From an uncultured Anaerobutyricum sp. (GTDB lineage: Bacteria; Bacillota; Clostridia; Lachnospirales; Lachnospiraceae): a DNA stretch of 15,272 bases. The stretch lies in NCBI GenBank assembly GCA_934317185.1, contig CAKREJ010000031.1, forward strand, positions 1 through 15,272, written 5' to 3'. Each line of letters starts with the position of its first letter. Within the stretch, counting starts at the first letter, position 1. The notes beneath the pieces were generated by a model. That model worked only from the letters and a program-made list of their open reading frames with translations. It had not been told where the DNA came from and ran no database searches. This document shows, in pieces, positions 5,767 to 14,341 of this stretch. Position numbers and translations under genes: made by a program.

Positions 5767-7089
5767 ATGAGAAATGATGAAAAAATAGATATCAATCTCA
5801 CTATTGATGAAGATACGGATAACTTATCGGAAGATGAATTAGTTCGACAGAATTACGAAACGGCACTTCGTTACATTAATATCGCCGAACATATGAAAAA
5901 GTTTGAAGATCAGGATAAATACTATCATCGTGCCATTCAATATTTAAAAAAAGTGAGACAGCTTCCTAAGGTTAAACCGCTTATTCGAGAACTCCGCAGA
6001 AAGAAGTTCAATGCCCGTGCACAGGGTAAGCTTACTTTGTATCAGGAAGCCTGCCGTATTAGAGATAAAGCGAAAACACCAAGCGAATTTTATTCTGCTC
6101 AGACCCTATTTTCTCGAATTTATTATTATGAACAAAAACATCCTCTTTCTGAAAAAGCTACCGATCCGGAGCTTTACGCTCAGGCTGTTAAATGTTCTGA
6201 TTCCGAAGAACAGATGAAGCTTTGTGAAAGACTTGCTAATGAAAAGGCTGCTCAGTTAAAGCGTCACAGTTTTTTTGTAAGCTGTGCTTTTATCGCCTGC
6301 ATTGTGGCTTTATTATTCTTTACCCGCACAATTTATTTCAGACAATGCCTCGCCAGTATATATTCCGGCACCGGCGATTATGAAAAGACCTGGCAGACTT
6401 ATGAATACATTTATCATAAGAACGGCGATACCTCTGCTCATGAAAAAGCATTAGATTACCGTTATAAATCTGCTCTTAAAGCTCTCAAGGCTAACGATGA
6501 TCACACTGCTTATGTTAACCTCAGATCACTCACCAGAGAAAATTATAAAGACAGTACCGCTAAGTTTGCCGTTCTTGAAAAAGAACATATTAAAAACACA
6601 CCAATTAGTGGCAGAGTTTCCTTCGCTCATATGCAGTGGAGAGTCCTCGATAAACAAAATGGAAAGGTTCTTTTGTTAAAGGATAATGCCTTAGGTTCCA
6701 CTCCTTTTGATGAAACCGGCAAAAACACGACCTGGGAATCTTCTTCTGTCCGCAAGTGGTTAAATGATGACTTTTTAAAAGAGAACTTTTCACCGGAAGA
6801 GCAAGACAGCATACTTAAGACAACCGTTAAGAATACACCAAATCCAGCTTATGACACCCCTGCCGGAAAAGATACCGAAGACAAACTTTTCCTTTTAAGC
6901 TGCGATGAAGTTGCAAAATACGACGAAGGTATTCATAAAACCGTATCCTGCTGGTGGCTTCGTACTCCAGGTGCGGCTGCAAATTCCATGTGTTTCGTCT
7001 ATCGAGACAAGACAGTTATGGACTATGGTTATGATGTAACTAACACCCAGATCACGGTGAAGCCTGCCCTTTGGGTGAATGTAGAGTAA
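5767..7089 (+). CDS. Single-pass membrane protein with helical N-terminus and DUF6273 C-terminus
   Basis: The 440-residue protein has no N-terminal signal peptide. After an acidic tail, residues about 25-165 are helical and TPR-like, with paired-helix patterns such as YETALRYINIAEHMKKFED. One membrane helix spans about 168-186, with KRH before it. Residues about 190-275 look like further TPR-type helices (YEKTWQTYEYIYHKNGD). The C-terminus (about 284-437) matches DUF6273: QWRVLDKQNGKVLLLKDNAL, TTWESSSVRKWLN, DKLFLLS, CWWLRTPG and VKPALWV. The helix position suggests the N-terminal part is cytoplasmic and the DUF6273 domain outside, though orientation is inferred. DUF6273 is of unknown function and often occurs in clostridial membrane or surface proteins. 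Start ATG 5767 follows AAGGAAG by 8 nt. Confidence 0.8.
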   Translation: MRNDEKIDINLTIDEDTDNLSEDELVRQNYETALRYINIAEHMKKFEDQDKYYHRAIQYLKKVRQLPKVKPLIRELRRKKFNARAQGKLTLYQEACRIRDKAKTPSEFYSAQTLFSRIYYYEQKHPLSEKATDPELYAQAVKCSDSEEQMKLCERLANEKAAQLKRHSFFVSCAFIACIVALLFFTRTIYFRQCLASIYSGTGDYEKTWQTYEYIYHKNGDTSAHEKALDYRYKSALKALKANDDHTAYVNLRSLTRENYKDSTAKFAVLEKEHIKNTPISGRVSFAHMQWRVLDKQNGKVLLLKDNALGSTPFDETGKNTTWESSSVRKWLNDDFLKENFSPEEQDSILKTTVKNTPNPAYDTPAGKDTEDKLFLLSCDEVAKYDEGIHKTVSCWWLRTPGAAANSMCFVYRDKTVMDYGYDVTNTQITVKPALWVNVE

Positions 7090-7095
7090 ATATAG

Positions 7096-7170
7096 AATAA
7101 ATAAAAAGCATATCACAGCAGATGTGACCTGATTATCGGCACAACTGCTGCGATATGCTTTTTATTTCTT
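7096..7170. terminator. Bidirectional terminator, copy 2 of the palindromic element
   Basis: Arms 7096-7120 and 7146-7170 match at 23 of 25 positions, with an A-rich left end and T-rich right end. The element sits between two converging genes (stops at 7089 and 7209), so it probably terminates both. The core AGCAGATGTGACCT (7117-7130), with GGCACA (7138-7143) and TGCT (7146-7149), repeats that of the element at 200-325. One arm mismatch (A7115 opposite C7151) would be a G-U pair in minus-strand RNA. Confidence 0.8.
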
Positions 7171-7208
7171 ATCTGTTTTCATAAATCATCTCAACTCACG
7201 GTTGGTAT

Positions 7209-8114
7209 TTACTTCGGTACTACTATTTGGATTGCCTTCGGTATAATACTGATATCGACTGGAAAGCCTTCCGGAAGCTCTTCTCCATCATAGTCTACCT
7301 TTACCTCTTCTCCGGACATATTCTCTATATGTAAACTCTTTGTCTGAACATATTCTACCGCCGGATGGTTTACATGATCTCCCTGCAAAATAGAAATCAT
7401 AAGCGGAAGCATCTGGAAAATATCCATCTTCTTTATAATGACTGCATCAAACAACCCATCAGAAACAGAAGCCAGCGGAGCAATCTCCTTAAAGCCTCCT
7501 ACACTCTGCGAATTTGCGATCATAAATAAAAGAACTTCTTCTTCCAGTGTTTTATCATCTGTGACAAACTTCATCTTCCAGCTCTTTCCAAACTGTTTTG
7601 GAAGCTCTGCTGCTCCTTCTAAATAATAAGCCAGCTTACCCATAACTGCCTTTTTATCTTTTGACACTTTAAATCCGGTATCTGATAAAAGTCCTGCTGC
7701 CACTACATTGATAAAATACTTTTCGTTCACCTTACCAACGTCCACTTTTTTAAGCTTAAAGTCTGTTATCATGTCACAGAATTCCTTCGGCGTCTGCGGA
7801 AGATTCAGATAAGTAGCAAAATCATTAACTGTTCCTGCAGAAATAACCGCAACCGGAGTGTCGCTCTTACTAAGTACCACACCGTTAATTACTTCATTCA
7901 GCGTTCCGTCTCCTCCGACAGCAACGACAAAATCATACTGTCCTTTTTCCAGTGATGCCGCCCTATTCAATGCATCATCCTGTTTCTCTGTATAGAAAAC
8001 ATCTATGGTATTGCATATCTGGTTGACAATCAGCAGTCCCGCTATCTCCTTAATCTTATCAGCAAAATTCTGTCTTCCAGAAGATGGATTAATGATAAAC
8101 AATCCCTTCATCAC
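7209..8114 (-). CDS. Diacylglycerol kinase-family lipid kinase (DagK/YegS type)
   Basis: The product has 301 residues, the usual length for the family. Soluble members of this family phosphorylate diacylglycerol or related lipids at the inner face of the membrane; DgkB recycles diacylglycerol left by lipoteichoic acid synthesis. Motifs: NPSSG (9-13), the nucleotide-binding VGGDGTLNEV (66-75), SAGTVNDFA (92-100; most relatives have GTGND or GTTND), and DYDGE (274-278), where the aspartate is likely catalytic as in DgkB. The substrate is not certain. The start is either GTG 8112-8114 (9 nt from AAGGAGG) or the following ATG 8109-8111 (12 nt), changing the product by one residue. It has its own promoter although it lies 88 bp after the large Ig gene on the same strand. 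Confidence 0.88.
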   Translation of the reverse strand: MMKGLFIINPSSGRQNFADKIKEIAGLLIVNQICNTIDVFYTEKQDDALNRAASLEKGQYDFVVAVGGDGTLNEVINGVVLSKSDTPVAVISAGTVNDFATYLNLPQTPKEFCDMITDFKLKKVDVGKVNEKYFINVVAAGLLSDTGFKVSKDKKAVMGKLAYYLEGAAELPKQFGKSWKMKFVTDDKTLEEEVLLFMIANSQSVGGFKEIAPLASVSDGLFDAVIIKKMDIFQMLPLMISILQGDHVNHPAVEYVQTKSLHIENMSGEEVKVDYDGEELPEGFPVDISIIPKAIQIVVPK

Positions 8115-8147
8115 TTTCCAAGACCTCCTTTAAATACTAATTTATTT

Positions 8148-8176
8148 ATTTTATCATAGCGTTTCATGCATTACAA
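8148..8176 (-). promoter_or_regulatory. Predicted promoter for the lipid kinase gene
   Basis: Minus strand: TTGTAA (8171-8176), 17 bp, TAAAAT (8148-8153). It lies wholly in the 88-bp gap after the large Ig gene. No convincing terminator hairpin was seen in that gap, so read-through may add to expression. Confidence 0.5.
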
Positions 8177-8202
8177 GAAAAAAGACAGTTCCTTCGGTTT
8201 AC

Positions 8203-11200
8203 CTATTTCTTTATAACTGCTTTCTTCCCAACACCTTTTGCCTTAAGCAGCTTTTTATAAGCTTTTAACTTTTTCTTTGGAACTTTAATCACGGCTTTTG
8301 CATGAACTCCCTTAAATGCTCCTGCTCCTACAGATTTGTTTGTAAGATACGAAGTTTTTATTGTAATATTTTTAAGCTTTTTACAATTAACAAATGCCTG
8401 TTTTCCAATCTTTCTCACACTTGCAGGAATAATGAGCTTCTGAACTTTTTTGTTTCCTTTAAATGCCTTCGCTGCAATAGATGTAACCTTACATTTCACA
8501 CCCTTTACTGTAACTGTCGCAGAAATTGTAATACTCTTTGCTTTTGATGTTGTTTTTACATATTCTACCGTATTTTTTCCTGTTACTTTGTAAATAGCTT
8601 TCGTCTTTTTATCTTTTACTTTTGTACCAACCTTTAACACCGGTTTTGTCGGCTTTGTTGGAGTTACTGGTTTCGCTGGGGTACTTGGCTTTGTCGGGAT
8701 TGTCGGCTTGCTTGGAGTATCTGAGCTATCCGGAATATCTTCGTTTGAAATATATATGTAGAAAAATATCTTTTTCAGGCTATTTCCACTTTTTACAATA
8801 CAGACATATTCATCCGGTCCTTCTATTTTCCTTGATAACTGGGAAGATGTCTGTCCTTCCAGTTTCTCCATAGTTTTTGTTCTTCTATACCAGGTATATG
8901 TAACTGGTTTTGGAGAAGAAACATCTGCTTCAAGCTTCACTGTTTCTCCTACTTTTGCCTTATACTCATCACATCCAAAATCATTAATTAATGCTCTTGC
9001 GATTACAGCCTCCTCTGGATATAAAGTAAATGCATATGTTTTTGTATAATTTCCATCCTTTACTTTACAGCGATAGATTTCCTTGCCTGCCGCTTTCTTT
9101 ACTGTAATAAAGCTTTCCTCAGATAACCTCTCCCCATCGCTGTTATACCATACATAAGAAACCTTTTTATCTGCATTAGAATTAGCTGTCGGAAGTAATT
9201 CCAGCTTAAGTAAATCTCCCTGTGCCGCTCTTACTTCATCTTTTTTCTGCTGTATTTTGTCTTTTGTAATCACACTGTAAAAATCATATACATAGCTCTT
9301 TAAGTAAATATAAAAAGACTGATATTCACTATCTCTTTCTCCTTTTACCTTACAAACTATATTGCAATAATTTCCACGAAAATCTTCCGGTTTTACTTTA
9401 TATGCAGTACCACCTTTTTGAAGAGGTACTGTATAATCACCGTCGCTATTCTGATACCATTCATACTCTAAAGCGTTACTATCCTTATTACTGGAAGCAT
9501 TCACTTTAAGTTCTATCGCATCATTTACAGATTCCACTTCGCATTCCCTGGTTTGCTTTCCATTAATAAATGGCTTAATCGTAATTTCTTCCTGATTCTG
9601 TGAATCATCAGATATTTTCAGATAAAAATATACTATTTCGGTATATGTACCATCACTTACTGTACAAGTATAATAACCTCTGTCAGTATCATCAAATGCC
9701 CTGATCGTATATACATTTGGAGTCTTAGCATCTGCTTCTATCTTTTCATTATCTGGATTTTCCCATGCATATGTGTAATTTGTACTGTTAGCTATCTTCT
9801 GAGCATCTACCGTAAGTGTAACTTCAGAATCTTTCGTTACAGTATATTCGTCTTCGTCATCTGCTTTCACAGATTTTCCGTTTACTTTTACATTTTGCGT
9901 AATCTTGATGAAAGCTGGTCTTATAAGTGTAAAATCTGCTACCTGTCTGTTATCCTCAGAATTGCCGCAAGTCACAACACATCGGTAATACATCCTTTTT
10001 TCTTCTAAAGAAGAAACCTTATAGGTATTACCTTTTGCTGTTGTAATATCTTCAAAATCTTCTTCCATATTTTTGGACTTCTGCCACCGATAAGTTAATT
10101 CTCTTCCTGACTCGGCAGATGCCTCAACCTTTAAAGTAATCGGAAGTTTCTCTGCGGTATAGTCCATGTAATCTTCATAATAATTGTCATTAATATACTG
10201 TACAATGTTGATATTATCTGAGCTGTCTTCATTCTTTAAATATAATGAAAATGAATAAACATGGCTTTCATTTCCATCGGAAACTCTGACACAATAACTG
10301 TCTTCATTAGCCGGAGATTTCTTAACAGTGATACTGCTATCCTTACAGATATTATCTTCACTTGGATAACCGGTATCATCTCCATTCTCATCTTCTACAT
10401 ACCATTCGTATTGTATAGCAGATAATCTTGTAGACGTAGCATTAACTGATAGTTTATAAGACTTTCCTTCTACTGCAGAAATACCATCTGTATCTTCATC
10501 ATTAATATAGCTTGTTACCTTTAACGTCTCTTTCTGATACAAATAAAAACATACTGTCTCATAACTAACTCCATCGGAAATCGTACAATAATATTTCTGT
10601 CTGCCATCTCCTTTTTTTATCATATAGCTTGACGTTGTTTCACCCTCTATAACATCATCCTGCTCACTATACCACTCGTAAGTTAATTCCGGCTTATTAC
10701 CTTTATCTGTATAATTTGACTCTGCCTCTACAGATAAAGTAATCTCAGCTCCTTTTTCAGACGTATATCTGTTTGTTTCCCTGCCATTAATTTTCTGTGT
10801 TTTTATGAAAAGTGTCTTTACGGCTGGAATATGAAAATCTAATTCATATTCATCATTCCCATCACTGATCTGGCAGGTATAAACTTCCTTTCTAAGACCA
10901 TTCTTCTTAATTGTCAGTGTAGCGGAAGTTCCGTTTTCTACCTTAATTTGATCTCCGTCCTTATTTTCCTTCAGCCATTGATAAGATACTGTGCCATTTT
11001 TAAACTCTGTCTTTGCAGAAGCTGTTAAGATAAGCGTATCGCCTTCCTTTACATCAAATGATTGATCTCTGTCATAGGTCTCCTTATTATGAGTAATATA
11101 ACCATCTACACTCTTTAATGTTTGAACTGGACTGATTTTGAAATAATAAGTATTGTAATCACTATTCGGATTACCATCATTAACTCTACAGTAGTATGCT

Positions 11201-12864
11201 TCATCACCTACAGCTTTTTCAAAAGAATAAGTAGATAAATTTTCTCCTTTTATTTCATAATAATCATAGTAATTATCTTCATTATAACCTGCTTTGTACC
11301 ACTGATAGGTTATATGAGCCTTTCCTCCTTCTTCAGGTACATATGTTGAATCTGCATCCACTTCCAGCTTAACAGTTGTCCCCTTTAATACAGAATACCC
11401 ATTATCTGCATCATACTGATAATCTTCATTATTTATCTTTTGAATTGCTGTCAATGTCTTTTCCGGCGGCAGATAAAAATACAGTTTCTGCTCATCATTA
11501 CCATCATTTATAATACAGCAATACTGTTCCTGTCCTTTAAATGTCTTTTTTACTATAACACTTTGATTTGTAGTCTCTAAAGAATCCCATTTGTCTGTAT
11601 TATAATTATATTGAAGCCACTTATAAGTTACCTCTGCGTTATTACTTGATGCATTAACCTTTAGCTCTGCTTCTGTATCAACCGGCATACTAAAATCTTC
11701 TGAAGGTCCATATTGCTCATTATTGTAAATAATATACGCATCATAATCTAAAGTTCGTTTTGAATATACATAGAAATAATAAGTCTGCGTCTGATTACCA
11801 TCTGAAACTTCACAGGAGTAATTCTCTCCACCCATTCCTTTTATAATGGTACAGGTAGTATCTGTCTCCCCTTCTATATCATCATACTCATCATTCTCAT
11901 TACATTTTCTCCATTGATAAGTTATATTAGTCTTATCCCCCTCTTCAGGAATATAGTCTGATGCTGCGTCTATTTCTAAAGTAACATTGTCGCCGGCTAC
12001 AAACTCATTATTTGAAGGGTTATCCGAATCGTAATCCTTTTTATTAATCCTCTGAGAAACTTTTAATGTTTTTGTGGCTGGTATACTTATCTCTATATAC
12101 CTTACTTCATTTCCATCAAAAACCCGGCAGTTGTAAGTTTCCGACTGACACCTTCTCTTTGTAGCTTCAATTACATTATCTGTCTCACCTTCGAGCTTTT
12201 TATCTTCATAATCGCCATCTTCATTTATTACCTGCTTATACCATTGATAAGTTAACTCTCCATTCGCATAATCTGTTTTTACATCAATACTTAATTGTAC
12301 CTTGTCCCCCACATTTATGCTTAACTGATCCACTTCCCAACTCCAGCTTTCATATTGCTGTCCGTCATAAGTAATATAGGATGTATAATCCTGAATCGTT
12401 TCTTTCGTTACAATAGAAAAACTACAGGAATCATTCGTTACCCAACTACCTTCTGCATCATATACAACATAGTCACAATAGTAATAATCTGCATAAGAAC
12501 CATCTTGATTACCCTTTTTCGTTATATCAATAGCATTTGTATTACCTTTTTCTAAATCATTTCCATCGTTATCACTCCACTGATACTCTACATACTGTCC
12601 TTCTGATAAGCCATTCACTTCGATAGACAGCGTAAGTTTATCACCGGTCACATAGGTTCCATCTTCGTCGCTTTCTCCCGTATACTCCCTCCTTTCTCCA
12701 TCACTCGGCTTAATATAGCGTGTCGCCGAAATTCCTTCTGTTTCCTCTGCATGAACAGGTACTCCCCCTTTAAAAAAGAAGATGGCACATATAGAAAGAA
12801 GTATTAGTACACTTCCCCATATAGCCCTGCTACATTTGCCTTTGTGCTGCATCAATTTTTCCAT
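8203..12864 (-). CDS. Giant secreted protein: 13 Ig-like repeats plus basic LRR_5 tail
   Basis: The 1553-residue product starts with a long signal peptide (basic head, hydrophobic about 16-31, then VPVHA before EE). Thirteen Ig-like modules follow at about 45-1372, each near 90-110 residues: a strand ending V-x-A-S, then YQWYK or a variant, then YYCxVSDGN and a hydrophobic tail strand. A Pro/Thr/Lys linker (about 1380-1408) leads to a BspA-type leucine-rich domain (LRR_5; KAFKGNKKVQKLIIPASVRK, then KQAFVNCKKLKNITIK). The Ig part is rich in Asp/Glu and the tail in Lys. There is no LPXTG motif, C-terminal helix or enzyme signature. It is probably an extended surface or secreted adhesin; the ligand is unknown. 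ATG 12862-12864 follows AAGGAG (12875-12880) by 10 nt. Confidence 0.85.
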   Translation of the reverse strand: MEKLMQHKGKCSRAIWGSVLILLSICAIFFFKGGVPVHAEETEGISATRYIKPSDGERREYTGESDEDGTYVTGDKLTLSIEVNGLSEGQYVEYQWSDNDGNDLEKGNTNAIDITKKGNQDGSYADYYYCDYVVYDAEGSWVTNDSCSFSIVTKETIQDYTSYITYDGQQYESWSWEVDQLSINVGDKVQLSIDVKTDYANGELTYQWYKQVINEDGDYEDKKLEGETDNVIEATKRRCQSETYNCRVFDGNEVRYIEISIPATKTLKVSQRINKKDYDSDNPSNNEFVAGDNVTLEIDAASDYIPEEGDKTNITYQWRKCNENDEYDDIEGETDTTCTIIKGMGGENYSCEVSDGNQTQTYYFYVYSKRTLDYDAYIIYNNEQYGPSEDFSMPVDTEAELKVNASSNNAEVTYKWLQYNYNTDKWDSLETTNQSVIVKKTFKGQEQYCCIINDGNDEQKLYFYLPPEKTLTAIQKINNEDYQYDADNGYSVLKGTTVKLEVDADSTYVPEEGGKAHITYQWYKAGYNEDNYYDYYEIKGENLSTYSFEKAVGDEAYYCRVNDGNPNSDYNTYYFKISPVQTLKSVDGYITHNKETYDRDQSFDVKEGDTLILTASAKTEFKNGTVSYQWLKENKDGDQIKVENGTSATLTIKKNGLRKEVYTCQISDGNDEYELDFHIPAVKTLFIKTQKINGRETNRYTSEKGAEITLSVEAESNYTDKGNKPELTYEWYSEQDDVIEGETTSSYMIKKGDGRQKYYCTISDGVSYETVCFYLYQKETLKVTSYINDEDTDGISAVEGKSYKLSVNATSTRLSAIQYEWYVEDENGDDTGYPSEDNICKDSSITVKKSPANEDSYCVRVSDGNESHVYSFSLYLKNEDSSDNINIVQYINDNYYEDYMDYTAEKLPITLKVEASAESGRELTYRWQKSKNMEEDFEDITTAKGNTYKVSSLEEKRMYYRCVVTCGNSEDNRQVADFTLIRPAFIKITQNVKVNGKSVKADDEDEYTVTKDSEVTLTVDAQKIANSTNYTYAWENPDNEKIEADAKTPNVYTIRAFDDTDRGYYTCTVSDGTYTEIVYFYLKISDDSQNQEEITIKPFINGKQTRECEVESVNDAIELKVNASSNKDSNALEYEWYQNSDGDYTVPLQKGGTAYKVKPEDFRGNYCNIVCKVKGERDSEYQSFYIYLKSYVYDFYSVITKDKIQQKKDEVRAAQGDLLKLELLPTANSNADKKVSYVWYNSDGERLSEESFITVKKAAGKEIYRCKVKDGNYTKTYAFTLYPEEAVIARALINDFGCDEYKAKVGETVKLEADVSSPKPVTYTWYRRTKTMEKLEGQTSSQLSRKIEGPDEYVCIVKSGNSLKKIFFYIYISNEDIPDSSDTPSKPTIPTKPSTPAKPVTPTKPTKPVLKVGTKVKDKKTKAIYKVTGKNTVEYVKTTSKAKSITISATVTVKGVKCKVTSIAAKAFKGNKKVQKLIIPASVRKIGKQAFVNCKKLKNITIKTSYLTNKSVGAGAFKGVHAKAVIKVPKKKLKAYKKLLKAKGVGKKAVIKK
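8206..8640 (-). other. LRR_5-type C-terminal domain, extremely lysine-rich
   Basis: Codes for residues about 1409-1553 of the large protein. By hand count it has 41 lysines and one arginine against one aspartate and one glutamate. The repeated pattern of aliphatic residues around IxIPASVRKIGKQAFxNCKKL is that of bacterial LRR_5 repeats, capped by a KVPKKKLKAYKKLLK segment common at the ends of such proteins. Confidence 0.7.
8749..12732 (-). repeat. Thirteen tandem Ig-like repeat units
   Basis: Approximate protein boundaries are 45-153, 156-262, 266-367, 370-465, 469-578, 581-680, 683-776, 779-876, 884-981, 984-1083, 1091-1188, 1190-1282 and 1285-1372. Units 2-8 each begin with a Thr-Leu/Ile pair, and most units contain a Y-x-W motif and a Y-x-C or close variant followed by V-x-D-G-N. 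Similarity is visible in protein and partly in DNA, but no two units are identical, so the array is old rather than freshly duplicated. Confidence 0.8.
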
Positions 12865-12897
12865 AATGTCCTCTCTCCTTTCAACATTTATAGAAAT

Positions 12898-12906
12898 ATT
12901 ATAACA
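12898..12906 (-). promoter_or_regulatory. Extended -10 promoter element of the Ig-repeat gene
   Basis: Minus strand TGTTATAAT, a perfect -10 box with the TG extension. No good -35 is visible at 17 bp, which fits an extended -10 promoter. It lies downstream of the serS terminator, so the Ig gene is its own unit. Confidence 0.55.
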
Positions 12907-12993
12907 TAATTTTCATTTTTTCTTATCCTATTCCTTTCATCTTTTTATACTATTTCTTATTGAAAAATTCTTTTCTCTTTAAATTTTCCAAAA

Positions 12994-13033
12994 AAAACCC
13001 GAAAAAGCCTCTATCCAAGCTTTTTCGGGTTTT
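12994..13033 (-). terminator. Intrinsic terminator of serS
   Basis: Perfect 15-bp arms, AAAACCCGAAAAAGC (12994-13008) and GCTTTTTCGGGTTTT (13019-13033), with a 10-nt loop. In the minus direction the stem is followed by a T-run from the A-tract at 12991-12997. Confidence 0.85.
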
Positions 13034-13054
13034 ATCAGTTTAATAAATTTCAGT

Positions 13055-14341
13055 TTATTTTACTGGTGTCAGTACTTCTTTTCCTCCCATATATGGACGG
13101 AGAGGTGCCGGAATTCTTACAGAACCATCCTCATTTAAGTTATTCTCAAGGAATGCGATCAACATACGAGGTGGTGCTACTACTGTATTATTTAATGTAT
13201 GAGCAAAATATTTTCCTTTTTCACCTGTTACACGGATCTTCAGTCTTCTTGCCTGTGCATCACCTAAGTTAGAACAGCTTCCTACTTCAAAGTATTTCTT
13301 CTGACGTGGGGACCATGCTTCTACATCAATAGATTTTACTTTAAGGTCTGCCAGGTCTCCGGAACAACATTCCAAAGTACGAACAGGAATATCCATAGAA
13401 CGGAATAAATCCACTGTGTTCTGCCATAATTTATCAAACCACATCTTGCTTTCTTCCGGCTCACATACAACAATCATTTCCTGTTTTTCAAACTGGTGGA
13501 TACGATATACACCACGTTCTTCAATACCATGTGCTCCCTTTTCTTTACGGAAACATGGAGAGTAAGATGTCAGTGTTCTCGGTAATGTGTCAGACGGTAA
13601 AACAGTGTCAATAAACTTACCGATCATAGAATGTTCGCTAGTTCCGATTAAGTATAAGTCCTCGCCTTCGATCTTATACATCATTGCATCCATCTCAGCG
13701 AAACTCATAACGCCTGTAACTACATTGCTACGAATCATAAATGGAGGTACACAATAAGTAAAGCCTCTGTCGATCATGAAGTCTCTTGCATAAGAAATAA
13801 CGGCAGAATGAAGTCTTGCAATGTCACCCATTAAATAATAGAATCCATTACCTGCAACCTTTCTTGCACTATCTAAATCAATTCCATCGAATCTTTCCAT
13901 AATATCTGTATGATATGGAACTTCAAAATCCGGTACAAATGGCTCCCCATATTTCTGAATTTCAACGTTCTCGCTGTCATCTTTACCAATCGGAACACTT
14001 GGATCAATAATATTTGGAATAATCATCATGATTTTCTTAACTTTCTCTCCAAGCTCTGCCTCTAACTTTTCAAGTTCTGCAAGACGCTCTGCATTTTTAG
14101 TAACCTGCTCTTTTACTGCATCTGCTTCTTCTTTCTTTCCCTGTGCCATTAATGCACCGATCTGTTTAGAAATCTTCTTTCTGTTTGATCTTAAATCATC
14201 TGCTTCCTGCTGAGTTGCTCTTCTCTGTGCATCTAACTCAATTACTTCATCTACTAATGAGAGCTTCTCATCCTGGAATTTATTACGGATGTTTTGTTTT
14301 ACAACTTCTGGATTTTCTCTGACAAATTTTAAATCTAACAT
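13055..14341 (-). CDS. serS: Seryl-tRNA synthetase
   Basis: The 428-residue cytoplasmic class II synthetase charges tRNA-Ser (and tRNA-Sec where present) with serine. The N-terminal coiled-coil arm that grips the tRNA long variable arm spans about 30-104, starting after MLDLKFVRENPE. The catalytic core has LIGTSEHSMIG (231-241), motif 2 around FRKEKGAHGIEERG (264-277) with RIHQFEKQE, and motif 3 around NNTVVAPPRMLIAFLEN (384-400). The GTSEH and KEKGAHG forms resemble the archaeal/clostridial variant more than the E. coli form (PTAEV, SEAGS). I chose ATG 14339-14341, 9 nt after AGGAGG (14351-14356); the TTG two codons upstream is only 3 nt from it. Expression is controlled by the T-box leader. 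Confidence 0.96.
   Translation of the reverse strand: MLDLKFVRENPEVVKQNIRNKFQDEKLSLVDEVIELDAQRRATQQEADDLRSNRKKISKQIGALMAQGKKEEADAVKEQVTKNAERLAELEKLEAELGEKVKKIMMIIPNIIDPSVPIGKDDSENVEIQKYGEPFVPDFEVPYHTDIMERFDGIDLDSARKVAGNGFYYLMGDIARLHSAVISYARDFMIDRGFTYCVPPFMIRSNVVTGVMSFAEMDAMMYKIEGEDLYLIGTSEHSMIGKFIDTVLPSDTLPRTLTSYSPCFRKEKGAHGIEERGVYRIHQFEKQEMIVVCEPEESKMWFDKLWQNTVDLFRSMDIPVRTLECCSGDLADLKVKSIDVEAWSPRQKKYFEVGSCSNLGDAQARRLKIRVTGEKGKYFAHTLNNTVVAPPRMLIAFLENNLNEDGSVRIPAPLRPYMGGKEVLTPVK

Noticed and set aside
8203..8260. Sortase anchor at the end of the large Ig protein
   Set aside because: There is no LPXTG-like motif and no C-terminal hydrophobic helix; the chain ends in lysines.
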